Shown one piece after another: positions 10,001 through 21,724 of a stretch of DNA of 64,000 nt (within the stretch, counting starts at the first letter, position 1; every line of letters begins with the position of its first letter). The notes below the pieces were generated by a model. It made no database searches. It saw only the letters and a list, made by a program, of their open reading frames with translations, and was not told the DNA's origin. The position numbers were made by a program, and so were the translations under genes. Source of the stretch: Nymphalis io (taxonomy: Eukaryota; Arthropoda; Insecta; Lepidoptera; Nymphalidae); contig NC_065899.1 in the NCBI RefSeq assembly GCF_905147045.1, positions 508,501 through 572,500 of the forward strand. The letters run 5' to 3'.

Positions 10001-12023
10001 ATAATACTAATGGAGATGACTTTCTAGTTTAATCACTCGGAAGTTTATCAAAAAAGTTTTTGAAAGATCTTTTCTATATCAGAAATTCTATATCTAGCAG
10101 AACCATTCAAATACTTGGGCACTCTTGTCAAGTTACGAAGATTAAATAAAATAACATTGAATAACCTTAAGTTAATTAATAAACAAAAGTTAAAAATATT
10201 CAAAGCATACCTGGGAGGATAGTGTAACTTTCAAACTTTTTAAAAGTAGTAAAGTGAACATATTTTGTTTATTTTATAAAGTCGAGAATACAAAACTAAT
10301 TTTAAAAAATATTTAATTTTGACGGCTAGCAACAAAAACATCCCACATATTAAATAAATTCAATCAAACCAATAACTTAATATTTATTGATTATATCATC
10401 TATAACATATGCAATCTCTTTCGTCACCTACGTACAGTATATGAGTGCCAAAAAGATATTTCTTTGTTAACGGCCTTACTATAAGCTAACTAAATAAACT
10501 ATAAAAAATAAAATACCTAATAACTTCGAATAATCAATTATCACGAATAGTGAAAATTATATCCATATAAATTGTTACAATTAATATAACTAACTTAATC
10601 ATAACACATGTACACTGAATTTATTTTGTAAAATATTATCTGTAATAATAACTCACCAATTATCCTGGCTTTAGCGTTGAAGATAGTCTCTGTTGAACAG
10701 CGACGACTCAATGTAGGTTCTGAAATGATTTAATTACTTCAATTTATGCATAGTAAAACAGTAACAGTAACAGCCTGTTAATGTTCCACTGCTGTGCTAA
10801 GGCCTCCTCTCCCTTTTAAGGAGAAGGTTTGGAGCTTATTCCACTATGCCCCTCCAATGCAGGTTGGTAGAATACACATGTGGCAGAATTTCAATGAAAT
10901 TAGACACATACAGGTTTCCTCACAATGTTTTCTTTCACCAACAAGCATGAGATGAATTGTAAACACAAATTAAGCATATGAAAATTCAGTGGTGCTTGCC
11001 TGAGTTTGAACCCACACTCATCGGTTAAGATTCACGCATTCTAACCACTAAACCATCTCGACTCAATTTATGCAATAGTAAGTAAAATATAACTAAAACT
11101 TTTTATTGGCCCAACCACGGTTTGAACCTAGGACCTTGTGATCTGTGGTCTTATGTCTAGCCACTAGACCAACAAGCCAGTCATTCAAAATATAAATGAA
11201 ATATAACAACAGTTTACAGATTTATTTATACAGATAGGTCTGCTGGCACATTAAAAAGGCAATAACAAAACAAACTGTAAATTTAAAAAAAAACAGACTA
11301 TTACAAAAAACATCACATTACAAAGGTATACATAAAAAAGAAAATATAGTATAAATATATAATATATTAATTATTTTATACCCATAATAATTTTCTATTG
11401 AATGTGTAAAGCATCTCGTGATCTTTTGATCTGGGGATGGATTGACCAAATCTGGGGTAGATGAAACAAACAATATTGTATGTCTCAGTCTTCAGTTAAT
11501 TTAACAACAATTCCATTCATATGTTCCTGTTGTACGGTTTGCTATGAGTATTATTACTGTATACAAAGTTTTAAATTTTTTCTCATTTTATCAATTATCA
11601 CTAATAGCTTTAACGCTTAACGGAATTGTCAAATTTCTAATCAAGTTTTAGTAACAGATTTTATCAAAAAATCCTTCAATTTCGATGACAATAAAAATTT
11701 TATTAGTCTTCATCGAATGCTGATATTATTAAGAACCCAATAATAATAACTAATAGGAACAAAACTAACAAAATGATAATTAAATTTAGTAAAAACTATA
11801 ATGACATACACAGTATTGTTTACTTTTCTCTCGCGTACGCAGATCGGCGAAAGAATTAAATATATTGACTTGACATATTTAATAGCCCCGTACATATATG
11901 TTAAGCCAAGTATTAGATTAACTAACTTATATGAGAGTAACCATTGTACTTGAAGTTTAAAAAAAAACAGTAGTCAAATATAGGTTAAAACGTACCTGGA
12001 GAGTATGATGCTGTTGTAGTCAT
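3643..12023 (-). CDS. Mdm2: Mdm2-like RING E3 ubiquitin ligase (no SWIB domain seen)
   Basis: Coding exons in transcript order: 12023-11996, 10719-10657 and/or 9948-9886 (63 nt each), 4968-4853, 4364-4176, 4083-3643. With one 63-nt exon the model is 278 aa and all phases agree. It runs from MTTTASYSP through an RRCS motif and an acidic stretch (DTSDTEWGSDEQGVEFEP) to a RanBP2-type C4 zinc finger (WSCAHC near residue 110, second pair CQKC). After that come basic NLS-like patches (KHKRK, KRSRR) and a C-terminal C2H2C4 RING from about residue 225 (CVVC, FAHGRIAH, CPVC). The zinc finger plus C-terminal RING is diagnostic of MDM2/MDMX. By family knowledge it ubiquitinates p53 in the nucleus. The vertebrate p53-binding SWIB domain is not found. 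RING and zinc-finger exons are certain; the start exon is inferred. Confidence 0.85.
4176..4364 (-). CDS. Mdm2: Mdm2 exon: acidic stretch and RanBP2-type zinc finger
   Basis: The 63-codon exon is bounded by TTTCCAG and a GTGCGT donor, phase 0 on both sides. An acidic Ser/Asp run is followed by D-Y-W-S-C-A-H-C and R-Y-C-Q-K-C, the C4 zinc ribbon that in vertebrate MDM2 binds ribosomal proteins L5 and L11. All four cysteines are present. Confidence 0.9.
4528..4690 (-). repeat. Family B repeat, partial copy
   Basis: A diverged copy of the 290-bp repeat lies in the Mdm2 intron. Recognisable words are GCCAATGCACCA, TTGGTAAGATGTTATG, CAGCCTTC, GGTGGTATACAC and CAGACGGGCTAGCACAAA. Confidence 0.6.
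4853..4968 (-). CDS. Mdm2: Mdm2 exon: acidic region
   Basis: The exon spans TTTGTAG to GAG|GTGCGT and enters needing two bases to complete a codon. It encodes FVRDTSDTEWGSDEQGVEF and then more Glu/Asp-rich sequence. Either 63-nt upstream exon ends in G, which completes GAT (Asp). This matches the acidic central region of MDM2 in order and composition. Confidence 0.85.
5260..5516. mobile_element. Non-autonomous pogo/Tc1-mariner-like element with 15-bp terminal inverted repeats
   Basis: TAGTCTCGTTTATCC at 5260-5274 is matched by its exact complement GGATAAACGAGACTA at 5502-5516. Both ends are bounded by TA, the target of Tc1/mariner elements. The CTCGTTTATCC end resembles Tigger/pogo termini. 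The interior of about 230 bp has no transposase frame. The element lies in the Mdm2 intron. Confidence 0.6.
5885..6240. repeat. Probable LINE 3' fragments (two short diverged pieces)
   Basis: At 5890-5960 CTTGCCGCTTCTTTCGAACG and GGTGGTAATAAAACCGGTGG, and at 6145-6205 CTACCGGTTT, GAAACTCAGTAG and TGCTCTTTTTCG, resemble the 3' words of a common lepidopteran LINE (ACCGGCAAGAAACTCAGTAG). The pieces are in opposite orientation. The family call is from memory. Confidence 0.35.
6548..6660 (+). repeat. tRNA-SINE 3' fragment (family A)
   Basis: CCGCATTGGGGCAGCATTGT, then AAGCTCTAAAACC, CATTAGGACATTTATAGGCT and GTTACTTTT match the 3' end of family A; the tRNA head is missing. Confidence 0.6.
6680..6835 (+). 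repeat. Dispersed repeat, family F
   Basis: GGGAGGCTCACCTGATGGAA, AGTGACTACCACCGCC and ACACCCGAGGACTTGC form a repeat also seen in part at about 31745-31860. Nothing identifies its class. Confidence 0.4.
7243..7440 (+). repeat. tRNA-SINE, old diverged copy (family A)
   Basis: GGGCTAGTGATTAGAACACG, AATCTTAACACAAAGTTACG and GATTCAAAACC align with the tRNA-like head; GCATTGAAGCAGCCTGGTGG matches the 3' body. It is badly eroded and about 180 bp upstream of a fresh copy. Confidence 0.55.
7618..7930 (+). mobile_element. tRNA-derived SINE, full-length, with 12-bp target-site duplication (family A)
   Basis: The tRNA-like head GCCGAGATGGCCTAGTGGTT has box A, and GGGTTCAAACCCG gives box B. The tRNA-unrelated body ends in AACAGGCTGTTACTGTTACT. 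TAGAGCTTAGTT occurs at 7606-7617 and again at 7930-7941, a target-site duplication. It resembles the nymphalid Metulj SINEs. Confidence 0.85.
8150..8424 (-). repeat. Family B repeat, near full-length
   Basis: In plus reading it runs GGCGGACGAGCATATAGGCC, CCACCAACCTTGGGAA, TTACACTGGCTCACTTACCC, TTTTGCGGTAGAATATCTGA and CACAAAGCCCTACCACGAG. Copies in the other orientation end in poly(A), so this one is reverse. The open frame at 8260-8505 is repeat, not gene. Confidence 0.75.
8455..8560 (+). repeat. Family C repeat
   Basis: TTCGAATGCAAAATCAATAA, TGACAGAAAGAG and AATGTTTAACTAAACAGCCG repeat the words at the window start. Confidence 0.5.
9316..9369. promoter_or_regulatory. Mdm2: Cluster of four p53-like half-sites in an Mdm2 intron
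   Basis: Decamers GTACAAGTTT (9316), GTGCAAGTTC (9334), CGACAAGTTC (9344) and ATGCATGTTC (9360) each match RRRCWWGYYY at 9 of 10 positions. The middle two abut without spacer, as in a full p53 response element. In vertebrates p53 elements in MDM2 intron 1 close the p53-MDM2 feedback loop. Binding by the insect p53 is inference. Confidence 0.45.
9886..9948 (-). CDS. Mdm2: Mdm2 63-nt exon, copy B (RRCS motif)
   Basis: Between CAGCAG and GTATGA the exon encodes P-S-W-S-R-R-C-S-T-E-T-I-F-S-I-Q-G-R-E-T. It enters needing two bases and leaves with one, fitting the exons on both sides. R-R-C-S is an AGC-kinase type site; human MDM2 has Akt sites in the comparable region. Copy A at 10657 is a paralogue of equal length. 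The acceptor is a NAGNAG (CAGCAG), so one extra codon could be included. Confidence 0.75.
10211..10235 (-). other. Possible exon remnant related to the Mdm2 start exon
   Basis: On the minus strand, CTATCCTCCCAG followed by a GTATGC donor resembles the end of the 11996 exon (ATACTCTCCAG followed by GTACGT) and has the same outgoing phase (F-E-S-Y-T-I-L-P plus one base). With exon B it would mirror the 11996 and 10657 pair, as if a two-exon block had been duplicated. No start codon is in frame. Confidence 0.25.
10657..10719 (-). CDS. Mdm2: Mdm2 63-nt exon, copy A (RRCS motif)
   Basis: Between TTTCAG and GTGAGT the exon encodes P-T-L-S-R-R-C-S-T-E-T-I-F-N-A-K-A-R-I-I, in the same phases as copy B. 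The central 26 bases (GAGTCGTCGC, TGTTCAACAG, AGACTA) are identical; the 3' third differs. Inclusion of A, B or both keeps frame. Confidence 0.72.
10757..11062 (-). mobile_element. tRNA-derived SINE, full-length, with target-site duplication (family A)
   Basis: The copy runs from CAGTAACAGTAACAGCCTGT to CTAAACCATCTCGA in plus reading, so it is reverse-oriented. TCAATTTATGCATAGTAA at 10739-10756 and TCAATTTATGCAATAGTAA at 11063-11081 flank it and differ by one inserted base. Confidence 0.8.
11098..11182 (-). repeat. tRNA-like SINE head (family E)
   Basis: CCACGGTTTGAACCTAGGAC, then CTAGCCACTAGACCAACAAG and CCAGTC match the head of the longer copy at 38541-38909 in the same orientation. Box B reads GGTTTGAACC. 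Confidence 0.6.
11996..12023 (-). CDS. Mdm2: Mdm2 putative start exon (coding part)
   Basis: After acceptor CATTGCAG (exon edge 12059) the exon contains ATG at 12023-12021 and encodes M-T-T-T-A-S-Y-S-P plus one base before a GTACGT donor. The phase fits both 63-nt exons. The frame stays open upstream to the acceptor, so the ATG is not proved to be the start. A possible non-coding first exon ends at about 12243 (CACGTATCAG before GTAACA). Confidence 0.5.
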
Positions 12024-12242
12024 AATATGTACACAAGTTGTGAATTTATAATGAGCCTGCAATGTATATACTCTTAAGAATATTCTTTTAATACATTTCA
12101 ACGAAACTCAATTATTAAATGGACGATAAGTATAACTAATTTGCTAGGTGCTTGGATTGGACGCACTTTTTTTTCTTTTATGTGGCAAGTATTGTATTTT
12201 AGTAAACTTTAGTCAAACTCGTTTAATGCCCAAAGTGTTACC

Positions 12243-12683
12243 TGATACGTGGACGGCCGGTACCGTAAATGCAAGGTAATTTAGAATAAAAAAAAAATAT
12301 TTAAACGATTCACTAATACATTATTTTCGATATTTATTATTAAAAATTCTGTTTTTTGTACTTGATATATCCAATTTTACATTTTTTTCAATTTAGGTGC
12401 GTTTTACTTGTACTTTACTTTTTCAATTACTGCAATTTTATGAAAATATATTTTTTAAAAATATTTTATTTTTAAAAAATATATAAGGTATATAGTATTT
12501 TAATTTAGTAGAATAAGAAGGTTCCAAAATCTGTTGGACTAATATTGCCGTATACCAAATTGTTATATTCCACAAAAGTTAGTTCTTTACTTCAATTCAA
12601 ATTATAATTAAAATTTAAATATATATCACAGCTCAATAAAAAATGAATAAAAAAATAACTTTTTATTTGATATGTTATTATAA
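12243..12683. other. Mdm2 upstream region
   Basis: This is mostly AT-rich. About 12243-12275 is a small CpG-rich patch (TACGGTACCGGCCGTCCACG on the minus strand) ending in a good donor, the best candidate for the Mdm2 transcription start and leader exon. The remainder shows nothing recognisable. Confidence 0.35.
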
Positions 12684-12995
12684 TTATACTTTAAAATAAT
12701 TTATTAAGTATTCAACGTCTGTTGAGCTTATCTGATATTGTCTATGCTCTGTGTCAAACTTCCTTTTCCTTGTGGCATGGTGTCGGCATAAGGTGAGTTT
12801 ACGGATTTTGTGAAATAATTTTATTTCTGCTGCGTTATGTTTTAAAACTTTATCTATTGTTTTTCGGGGTTGTTTATATCGTGAATAAAAAGTGTTATAA
12901 AGCAAGATTTGTATCGGAAAATCGATATTTTTGCTCACAAGCCTCATCATCAAATTTGCACGTGGAGTTCTATACAAACTACAAAGTATGTTCAT
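12684..12995 (-). CDS. Unrecognised 103-aa protein, possibly mitochondrial
   Basis: A single-exon frame starts with ATG at 12995 and ends in TAA. AATAAA follows on the minus strand about 17 nt after the stop (12662-12667), which argues for a real short transcript. The N-terminal 40 residues have Arg, Lys and hydrophobic residues with almost no acids (S-L-Y-R-T-P-R-A-N-L-M-M-R-L), compatible with a mitochondrial presequence. The rest is basic (RYKQPRKTIDKVLKHNAAE, CRHHATRKRKF). It is divergent from NSA2 with starts 177 bp apart, suggesting a shared promoter. I do not recognise the family; LYR at residues 7-9 is not followed by the usual LYR-family pattern. Confidence 0.5.
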   Translation of the reverse strand: MNILCSLYRTPRANLMMRLVSKNIDFPIQILLYNTFYSRYKQPRKTIDKVLKHNAAEIKLFHKIRKLTLCRHHATRKRKFDTEHRQYQISSTDVEYLINYFKV

Positions 12996-13171
12996 AATAC
13001 CTATTGAAAATAGGCATTTCTCGTTTTAAGTTCCAGTTTATGGAATTTATATAACATTTCAATTATATAATCTGAAGTAAATATTTTTTTGAAGAGGTTA
13101 TATTACCACGTCGCAATCGGTACAACTGACTTGGTGACAATTTTGTTGTAGTTGCCGTAAAAGCAACCACA
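12996..13171. promoter_or_regulatory. Divergent promoter region between the 103-aa gene and NSA2
   Basis: The two start codons point away from each other across 176 bp. No TATA box is obvious. The plus-strand leader before NSA2 contains TTTTGTTGTAGTTGCCGTAA and AAGCAACCACA before the ATG. Confidence 0.5.
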
Positions 13172-13951
13172 ATGCCGCAGAACGAATACATTGAACGCCA
13201 TCAAAAGCTTTATGGTAGAAGGCTTGACTATGAGGAACGGAAGCGAAAGCGTGAGGCGCGTGAACCTCACAAGAGGGCCGAGAAGGCGCGTAAACTTCGG
13301 GGTATCAAAGCTAAGATATTTAACAAAGAACGTCGCAATGAAAAGATTCAAATGAAAAAGAAGATCAAAGCGCACGAGGAGAAAAATGTTAAACAAAATA
13401 CTGAGAAAGTCGCAGAAGGCGCGGTGCCTGTGTATCTTCTTGACAGAGATGTTCAATCTCGGGCCAAAGTACTATCTAACATGATAAAACAGAAACGTAA
13501 AGAAAAAGCAGGCAAGTGGGATGTGCCGATACCTAAAGTAAGAGCACAAGCAGACGCCGAGGTCTTCAAAGTACTAAAGTCTGGCAAATCGAAGAGGAAA
13601 GCCTGGAAGCGTATGGTGACCAAAGTGACATTTGTAGGAGAGAATTTTACACGAAAACCGCCCAAGTTCGAAAGATTTATCAGGCCTATGGCCTTGCGAT
13701 TCAAAAAGGCACATGTTACTCATCCAGAATTAAAAGCTACATTCTGTTTACCTATCATTGGGGTGAAAAAGAATCCAAGCTCTCAGATGTACACCAGTTT
13801 AGGGGTAATAACGAAGGGTACAGTTATTGAAGTGAACATATCAGAGCTCGGTCTGGTCACACAAGCTGGTAAAGTTGTATGGGGGAAGTATGCGCAAGTC
13901 TCCAATAATCCGGAAAATGATGGTGTTATCAATGCTATTCTATTGGTATAA
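13172..13951 (+). CDS. NSA2: Ribosome biogenesis protein NSA2 homologue
   Basis: The gene is intronless and 259 aa, against about 260 in human. It opens MPQNEYIERHQKLYGRRLDY and is highly basic for the first 100 residues. It carries QSRAKVLSNMIKQKRKEKAG and KAWKRMVTKVTFVG, then RFIRPMALRFKKAHVTHPEL, and ends in an S8e-type beta domain (LGVITKGTVIEV, GKYAQVSNNPENDG). NSA2 is a nucleolar 60S assembly factor that acts on 27S pre-rRNA processing. The start is supported by the conserved N-terminus. AATAAA follows about 26 bp after the stop (CACAATAAACG). Identity is near certain. Confidence 0.97.
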   Translation: MPQNEYIERHQKLYGRRLDYEERKRKREAREPHKRAEKARKLRGIKAKIFNKERRNEKIQMKKKIKAHEEKNVKQNTEKVAEGAVPVYLLDRDVQSRAKVLSNMIKQKRKEKAGKWDVPIPKVRAQADAEVFKVLKSGKSKRKAWKRMVTKVTFVGENFTRKPPKFERFIRPMALRFKKAHVTHPELKATFCLPIIGVKKNPSSQMYTSLGVITKGTVIEVNISELGLVTQAGKVVWGKYAQVSNNPENDGVINAILLV

Positions 13952-17052
<3,101 letters not shown>

Positions 17053-17767
17053 ACCGCCTAGCCTTAAGTCGCGCTCCGACTGCTGTGTATGATGGATTTA
17101 TAATAAATCTTGACACAGTGTCAGAGTACTCTTGTTGTTTTTATGTTTATACCTCCCGTGCGGTAAGTGGTGTGTTATGGCTACATGAGCTTTCGCTTTA
17201 AACAAATGTATAGGTCATCTCCCGGGAGTGAAAATTGCTATTTGCACGTCATCGGTATAATATGTTTTTTTAATGAAAAATATGGTAAGGTTCATTTACT
17301 AAATAATATATCCTAATGGATAACATCTCTTAGTTATATAAATACTGTTGATATATTTTAATGTTCTGTCAAATAATAGTTTTTTTTTTTTGATTAATGA
17401 ATAAGTGTTAATGACAGTTCTCGAAGCGTCTCCAGAAGATCCATTAAATCTTTCTTTTTTTCGGCACTGATTGGTAATGGGTCTTCAGAAATTTGGTTCA
17501 ATATAAAACATTAATCTTCCTCTTTTCTAAACGGATTTCCGATCAAGATTATCTGAATTGAAGAAAATGAATTCTTCTAAAACTCGTTTGTTATTGTATT
17601 GCAATCATTAAATCGGTTGCCCTAACTATTATCCCGAAGCATCATTTTTCTTAAGAGAAAACGGCCCTTTCTTGGGTTTTAACTCAAAAAAGCCAGAAAG
17701 TATTAAAGTCATCATTACAACACTAAAGGAATTTTGAAGTTAGTATGTTCTCACTATATACTATATA

Positions 17768-17956
17768 AAGCCGAGATGGCTCAGTGGTAAGAGCGCGTGA
17801 ATCTTAACCGATGATCGTGGGTTCAAACCCGGGCAAGCAATACTGAATTTTCATGTGCTTAATTTGTGATTATAATTCATCTCATGCTTGACAGTGAAGG
17901 GAAACGTCGTGAGGAAACCTGCATGTGTCTAATTTCACTGAAATTCTGGAACATTA
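17768..17956 (+). repeat. tRNA-SINE, 3'-truncated (family A)
   Basis: The head GCCGAGATGGCTCAGTGGTA and GGGTTCAAACCCGGGCAAGC are well kept. The copy stops within the body after AATTTCACTGAAATTCTGG. Confidence 0.75.
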
Positions 17957-19188
17957 AAAAATCGTTAAAATTAACAGTGTTGGCCCGTGATTAAGTTTAG
18001 CAAAAGGGTTGTATAGCTTCTATATGTAAATATTATCTAACATATAACCTTTGTCATCATCAAATAACAGATGCGGCTATGTATTTCCGATATCGTACTT
18101 CGTACTATTACATACGTATCGTAGAATAAACCATAAGATATGAAATCGTGCAGTGTGGTCTAATTAGCATCATTTTCGTTCGTAATATACCGCGCGTGCA
18201 ATGATTTTCGTGAATACTATTATGTTGCATCTGCTTAGCGTCTGATTTAGTTCATTTTCAAAAACGTTCAAATGCGTATACAATATCTATTCCGATATCA
18301 TGATTAATTTAACTGTCTTAACAATCCTAACATAAATAAAAATTAAACTAAATAACTTCATATTTCGACATTCAAGTAAATATTAAATCATGAACCACAA
18401 ACACGTATTTGGAAAAAAACGTTTACAGATAAATAAGCTTCGATATTATTAAGAATATTTTTTTATAATATATTATATAAACTTTTATCTATGTATATAT
18501 TAATTATATGCAACATATGTTTGGAACTTTTAGTATTAGATAGACACCATTGGCTGCTACGGTAAGTACCTTTTTTAAATAAATATTTTAAATGGAATCT
18601 CGTTGTTTTATTTATGGGAGTGAATGAAAACAAATAAAAAGCATATAATATTACATTAAAATATTTTATTCAATACTGAGAATAGAATTGTCTAACAAAT
18701 ATCCTGGTACCATTGTAATGGGATTTGTGCCTCTCCCTACCCACATGCTCTTTGGCAAGATCTTGCGATCTTTGCTGAAATGCACTTTCTATACAACTAG
18801 TAGGAATCTATACAATATTTGTATCGATAATCTAAGACATCAGATCATTCTTACCCATGGAATGAAAGTAAATATATACAATTTACATTGAAATATTTTA
18901 CATGTAAAACCAAATGTAAAAAAATAATAAATACATAAATTATTATTAAATTAAAAGCACCAATTATCGAAAAAATCGAACTTGTTTTTTTTTTACATTT
19001 ATTACATTTCATAAACATTTCTTTAATAATGATCAAACACTTTATAACTAATCGAATTTTGCTAGAATAAATAAATATATTGTACCTATTATTAAATTTA
19101 CATTATAATTTACCAACGGGAAACACTGATCTCTGGATATTTCAGCTTTACTACTACTAAGGCTTATAGTCGATACTATAATGGTTAG

Positions 19189-19437
19189 GCCGCATTCAAC
19201 GTGATGTATGGAGCCAGTTCTTCGGGAACACTCGCTCTGTAAACTCTCGCGCTTCGAAGGGTTTTATCGCGATGAACTTTGCTTGCGCGGCCATATTTCA
19301 ATCTGACATAGAACGCAATCAAAATGATAATTTCGATATGGCTAACGAAATGTAACGATTACATTTTAGATCTTATTAGCCAATTATCGTCTAGACGCAA
19401 AGTTCTCCCTCGCATATTACGGTGAGTGCGGCCCAGG
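19189..19437. mobile_element. Possible MITE with imperfect terminal inverted repeats
   Basis: AGGCCGCATTCAACGTG at the left and TACGGTGAGTGCGGCCC at the right pair at 13 of 17 positions when one is inverted. TTA lies just outside both ends at slightly different distances. The interior is 200 bp and non-coding. Confidence 0.35.
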
Positions 19438-20953
19438 CGTTAGAGATGCAAGGCAAGTGGAGATATAAAACATAATTGATATATAAATAGACGTTGTGAC
19501 GTCACTACTCGAAGAATACTTAGATAAACCGCGGCGAGACTGTTCAGCGAACATGAAATGAATGAGTTCAAACGTTTTTAAATTATACAGCAAGGGAGTG
19601 GACGCCATAACAGTTCTATGGTTTCTTTTATTACATGAATTATGTCGATTTCCATTATTAAATGACAACTACAAAACTGGAAAAAAAGTATAAACCAATC
19701 GCGTTAGCAGTTCCTCTGGTATTCGGACGACACAATTTACTGCATCATTAAAACAATATGTGAGTTTTATAAATTCTCTTATAATATATATGTAAACGCG
19801 TTACATCTGAACAATGCAATTTAACTATTCAACAATTTGTAAATTATTTATCGTATATCTACATTTGGATGAATTTATTTACTTAAAGCTCGGATGTACG
19901 ACGCAAGGTTGTCAAGTTTACATACACACAACACAATGATCAACACCTCACGCTTCGGACACAAGGAGTAATGAATGAAACAATCCACGAGTACGAGCTA
20001 AATTAGGTGATAATATTAATGTACGATAGCGTCTATAAAATATATAATTGAATGCATAGTGATTTTATCTAATATAAATAAGGATATCAAAATAAATAAA
20101 TAGGAATGCCTGTACAATTAGATAGTGGAAAAATATTTTATTAATATTACGAAATCAATTTCGTACTGTACAATAGAAGGACTATTTAATTATTTCTAAG
20201 TGACTTATTTTGTAAAAATCATACAAAAAGGTAAGCGAGGAGTGCGAGGCCACGCCCCCCACCCCGCGGCTCCGCAGATCGTTCGCTGTGATCGGAGAAG
20301 TACAAAAATATTTCAAGCATGTAAATGCTACCTTCAATTTTAAAGTTAGCAAATAAAACGTATATAACTAAAAGCGCAGTCTTACTGAACTAATACAACT
20401 AACTCCTTCGAGTGTTCGCTAACGCCCTTCACGTTGGCTACACTCGTCTCGCGTGCTCTGGTCTGTCAGTGCGCTACGGGACCGAACGTCCGCTCTATAT
20501 TTAATATCACAGCACTAACGTGCAAATCATTATAATTTGGCAGTAAATTTATAATTTATCATCAAATATAAGTACTCTCTCATTACTACAAGTATTGTAC
20601 CTTCGATTAGTGCGAAGAGGGGCACTAGATTGTAACAGATAATAAATTTATAATCATTAAATATATTTTTTATACAATAGACTCTATTTACTTACAGATA
20701 CGTATTCAGTTAATTATTATTTATGGTCATTTAGACTATTTTTGTCTATTCTTTTTATTACGTCTCAAATAAAGATGATAAAATTCGGGACTCAATTCAC
20801 GCTGGAATGGAGATCAGCCATCTACTTAGATAACTACTACCACGAACGTGAATCGAAAACATCTAATATAAACGCATTCGCGACAACAGAACTCTCTGTG
20901 CATAGGTTATTATAAATACCGAGCTCCCTTCACCCTACCCCGCCCCCCACCGC

Positions 20954-21724
20954 TCATAGATCATCCCGCGTCTCCGGATCGGGCTCGGCTCTCTCCAGCG
21001 CGGGTTTGATAGTTTCTAACAATTTCGTCAACGCCTGCTCCGTCTGAAATATATATTTTAAAATTAAACGAATGAAACGAGGCACGCGAACATCACCGCC
21101 AAATGGCCGCCGTTTTCACCGAGTAATTATTCAATTACACTTGACGAAAGAGGAGGACCGCTCGGGGGCGGGGCCTACCTGCGTGAGGTGCGTCACGGTG
21201 CGGTCGAGCGCGTCCCGCCACGCCAGCAGCTGGCCGCGCTGGCGGTGCGAGTGTCGCTCCAACGCGCGCGCCCACTCCGCCGCCTGCGCCTCGCTCAGCG
21301 TGCTCATCCTGCAAGGGGACGCCGGGTACAGATACGGGCCGGGGTCGCGGGAGGGAGGCCGGGCACGCCGGGCCGGTCGCTCACCTCGTGTGCAGGTGGT
21401 CGAGGTCGAGGCCGCGGCGCAGGTCGGCGCGGTACAGGCGCCAGTACAGCAGGCCGTTGACGGCCAGCAGCAGCAGCAGCGCCAGCAGCAGCCAGGCGGC
21501 GGGGCGCGCGCGGGCGGCGGGCGGCGCGCGCGGCGGGCGCGGCGCCAGCGCGGCGGGCGGCGCGGGCGCGGGCGCGGCGCGGGCCAGCTCGGCGTCGCGG
21601 CGCCGGCGCCGGCGGGCGGCGCGCGCGGCGGGCGCGGCGGGGGGGCGCGCGCCGGCCTGCAGGCGGCTCGACAGCAGCCGCGCGAACTCCTCGAGCCCGT
21701 TCATGGTGTTCTTCTCCAGGAACG
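20954..21724 (-). CDS. GRAMD1: GRAMD1 3' exons: linker, transmembrane segment, luminal tail
   Basis: Exon 21724-21385 ends the VASt domain, then encodes about 60 residues of almost pure Ala, Pro and Arg, including a run of six Arg. The membrane segment follows (W-L-L-L-A-L-L-L-L-L-A-V-N-G-L-L-Y-W). Exon 21308-21179 (EAQAAEWARALERH) matches the luminal helix of vertebrate GRAMD1, and 21043-20954 ends the protein with TGA. The linker is extremely GC-rich against an AT-rich genome, giving long shadow frames on both strands. Confidence 0.88.

Larger units (their letters stand above)
17053..20953. other. Intergenic region and GRAMD1 3' UTR
   Basis: RpS27A and GRAMD1 converge here. A truncated SINE lies at 17768-17956 and a possible MITE at 19189-19437. 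Minus-strand AATAAA motifs near 18669, 20139 and 20756 are candidate GRAMD1 poly(A) sites. About 20230-20300 and 20400-20490 are GC-richer, consistent with UTR. No other coding exon is supported. Confidence 0.45.
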
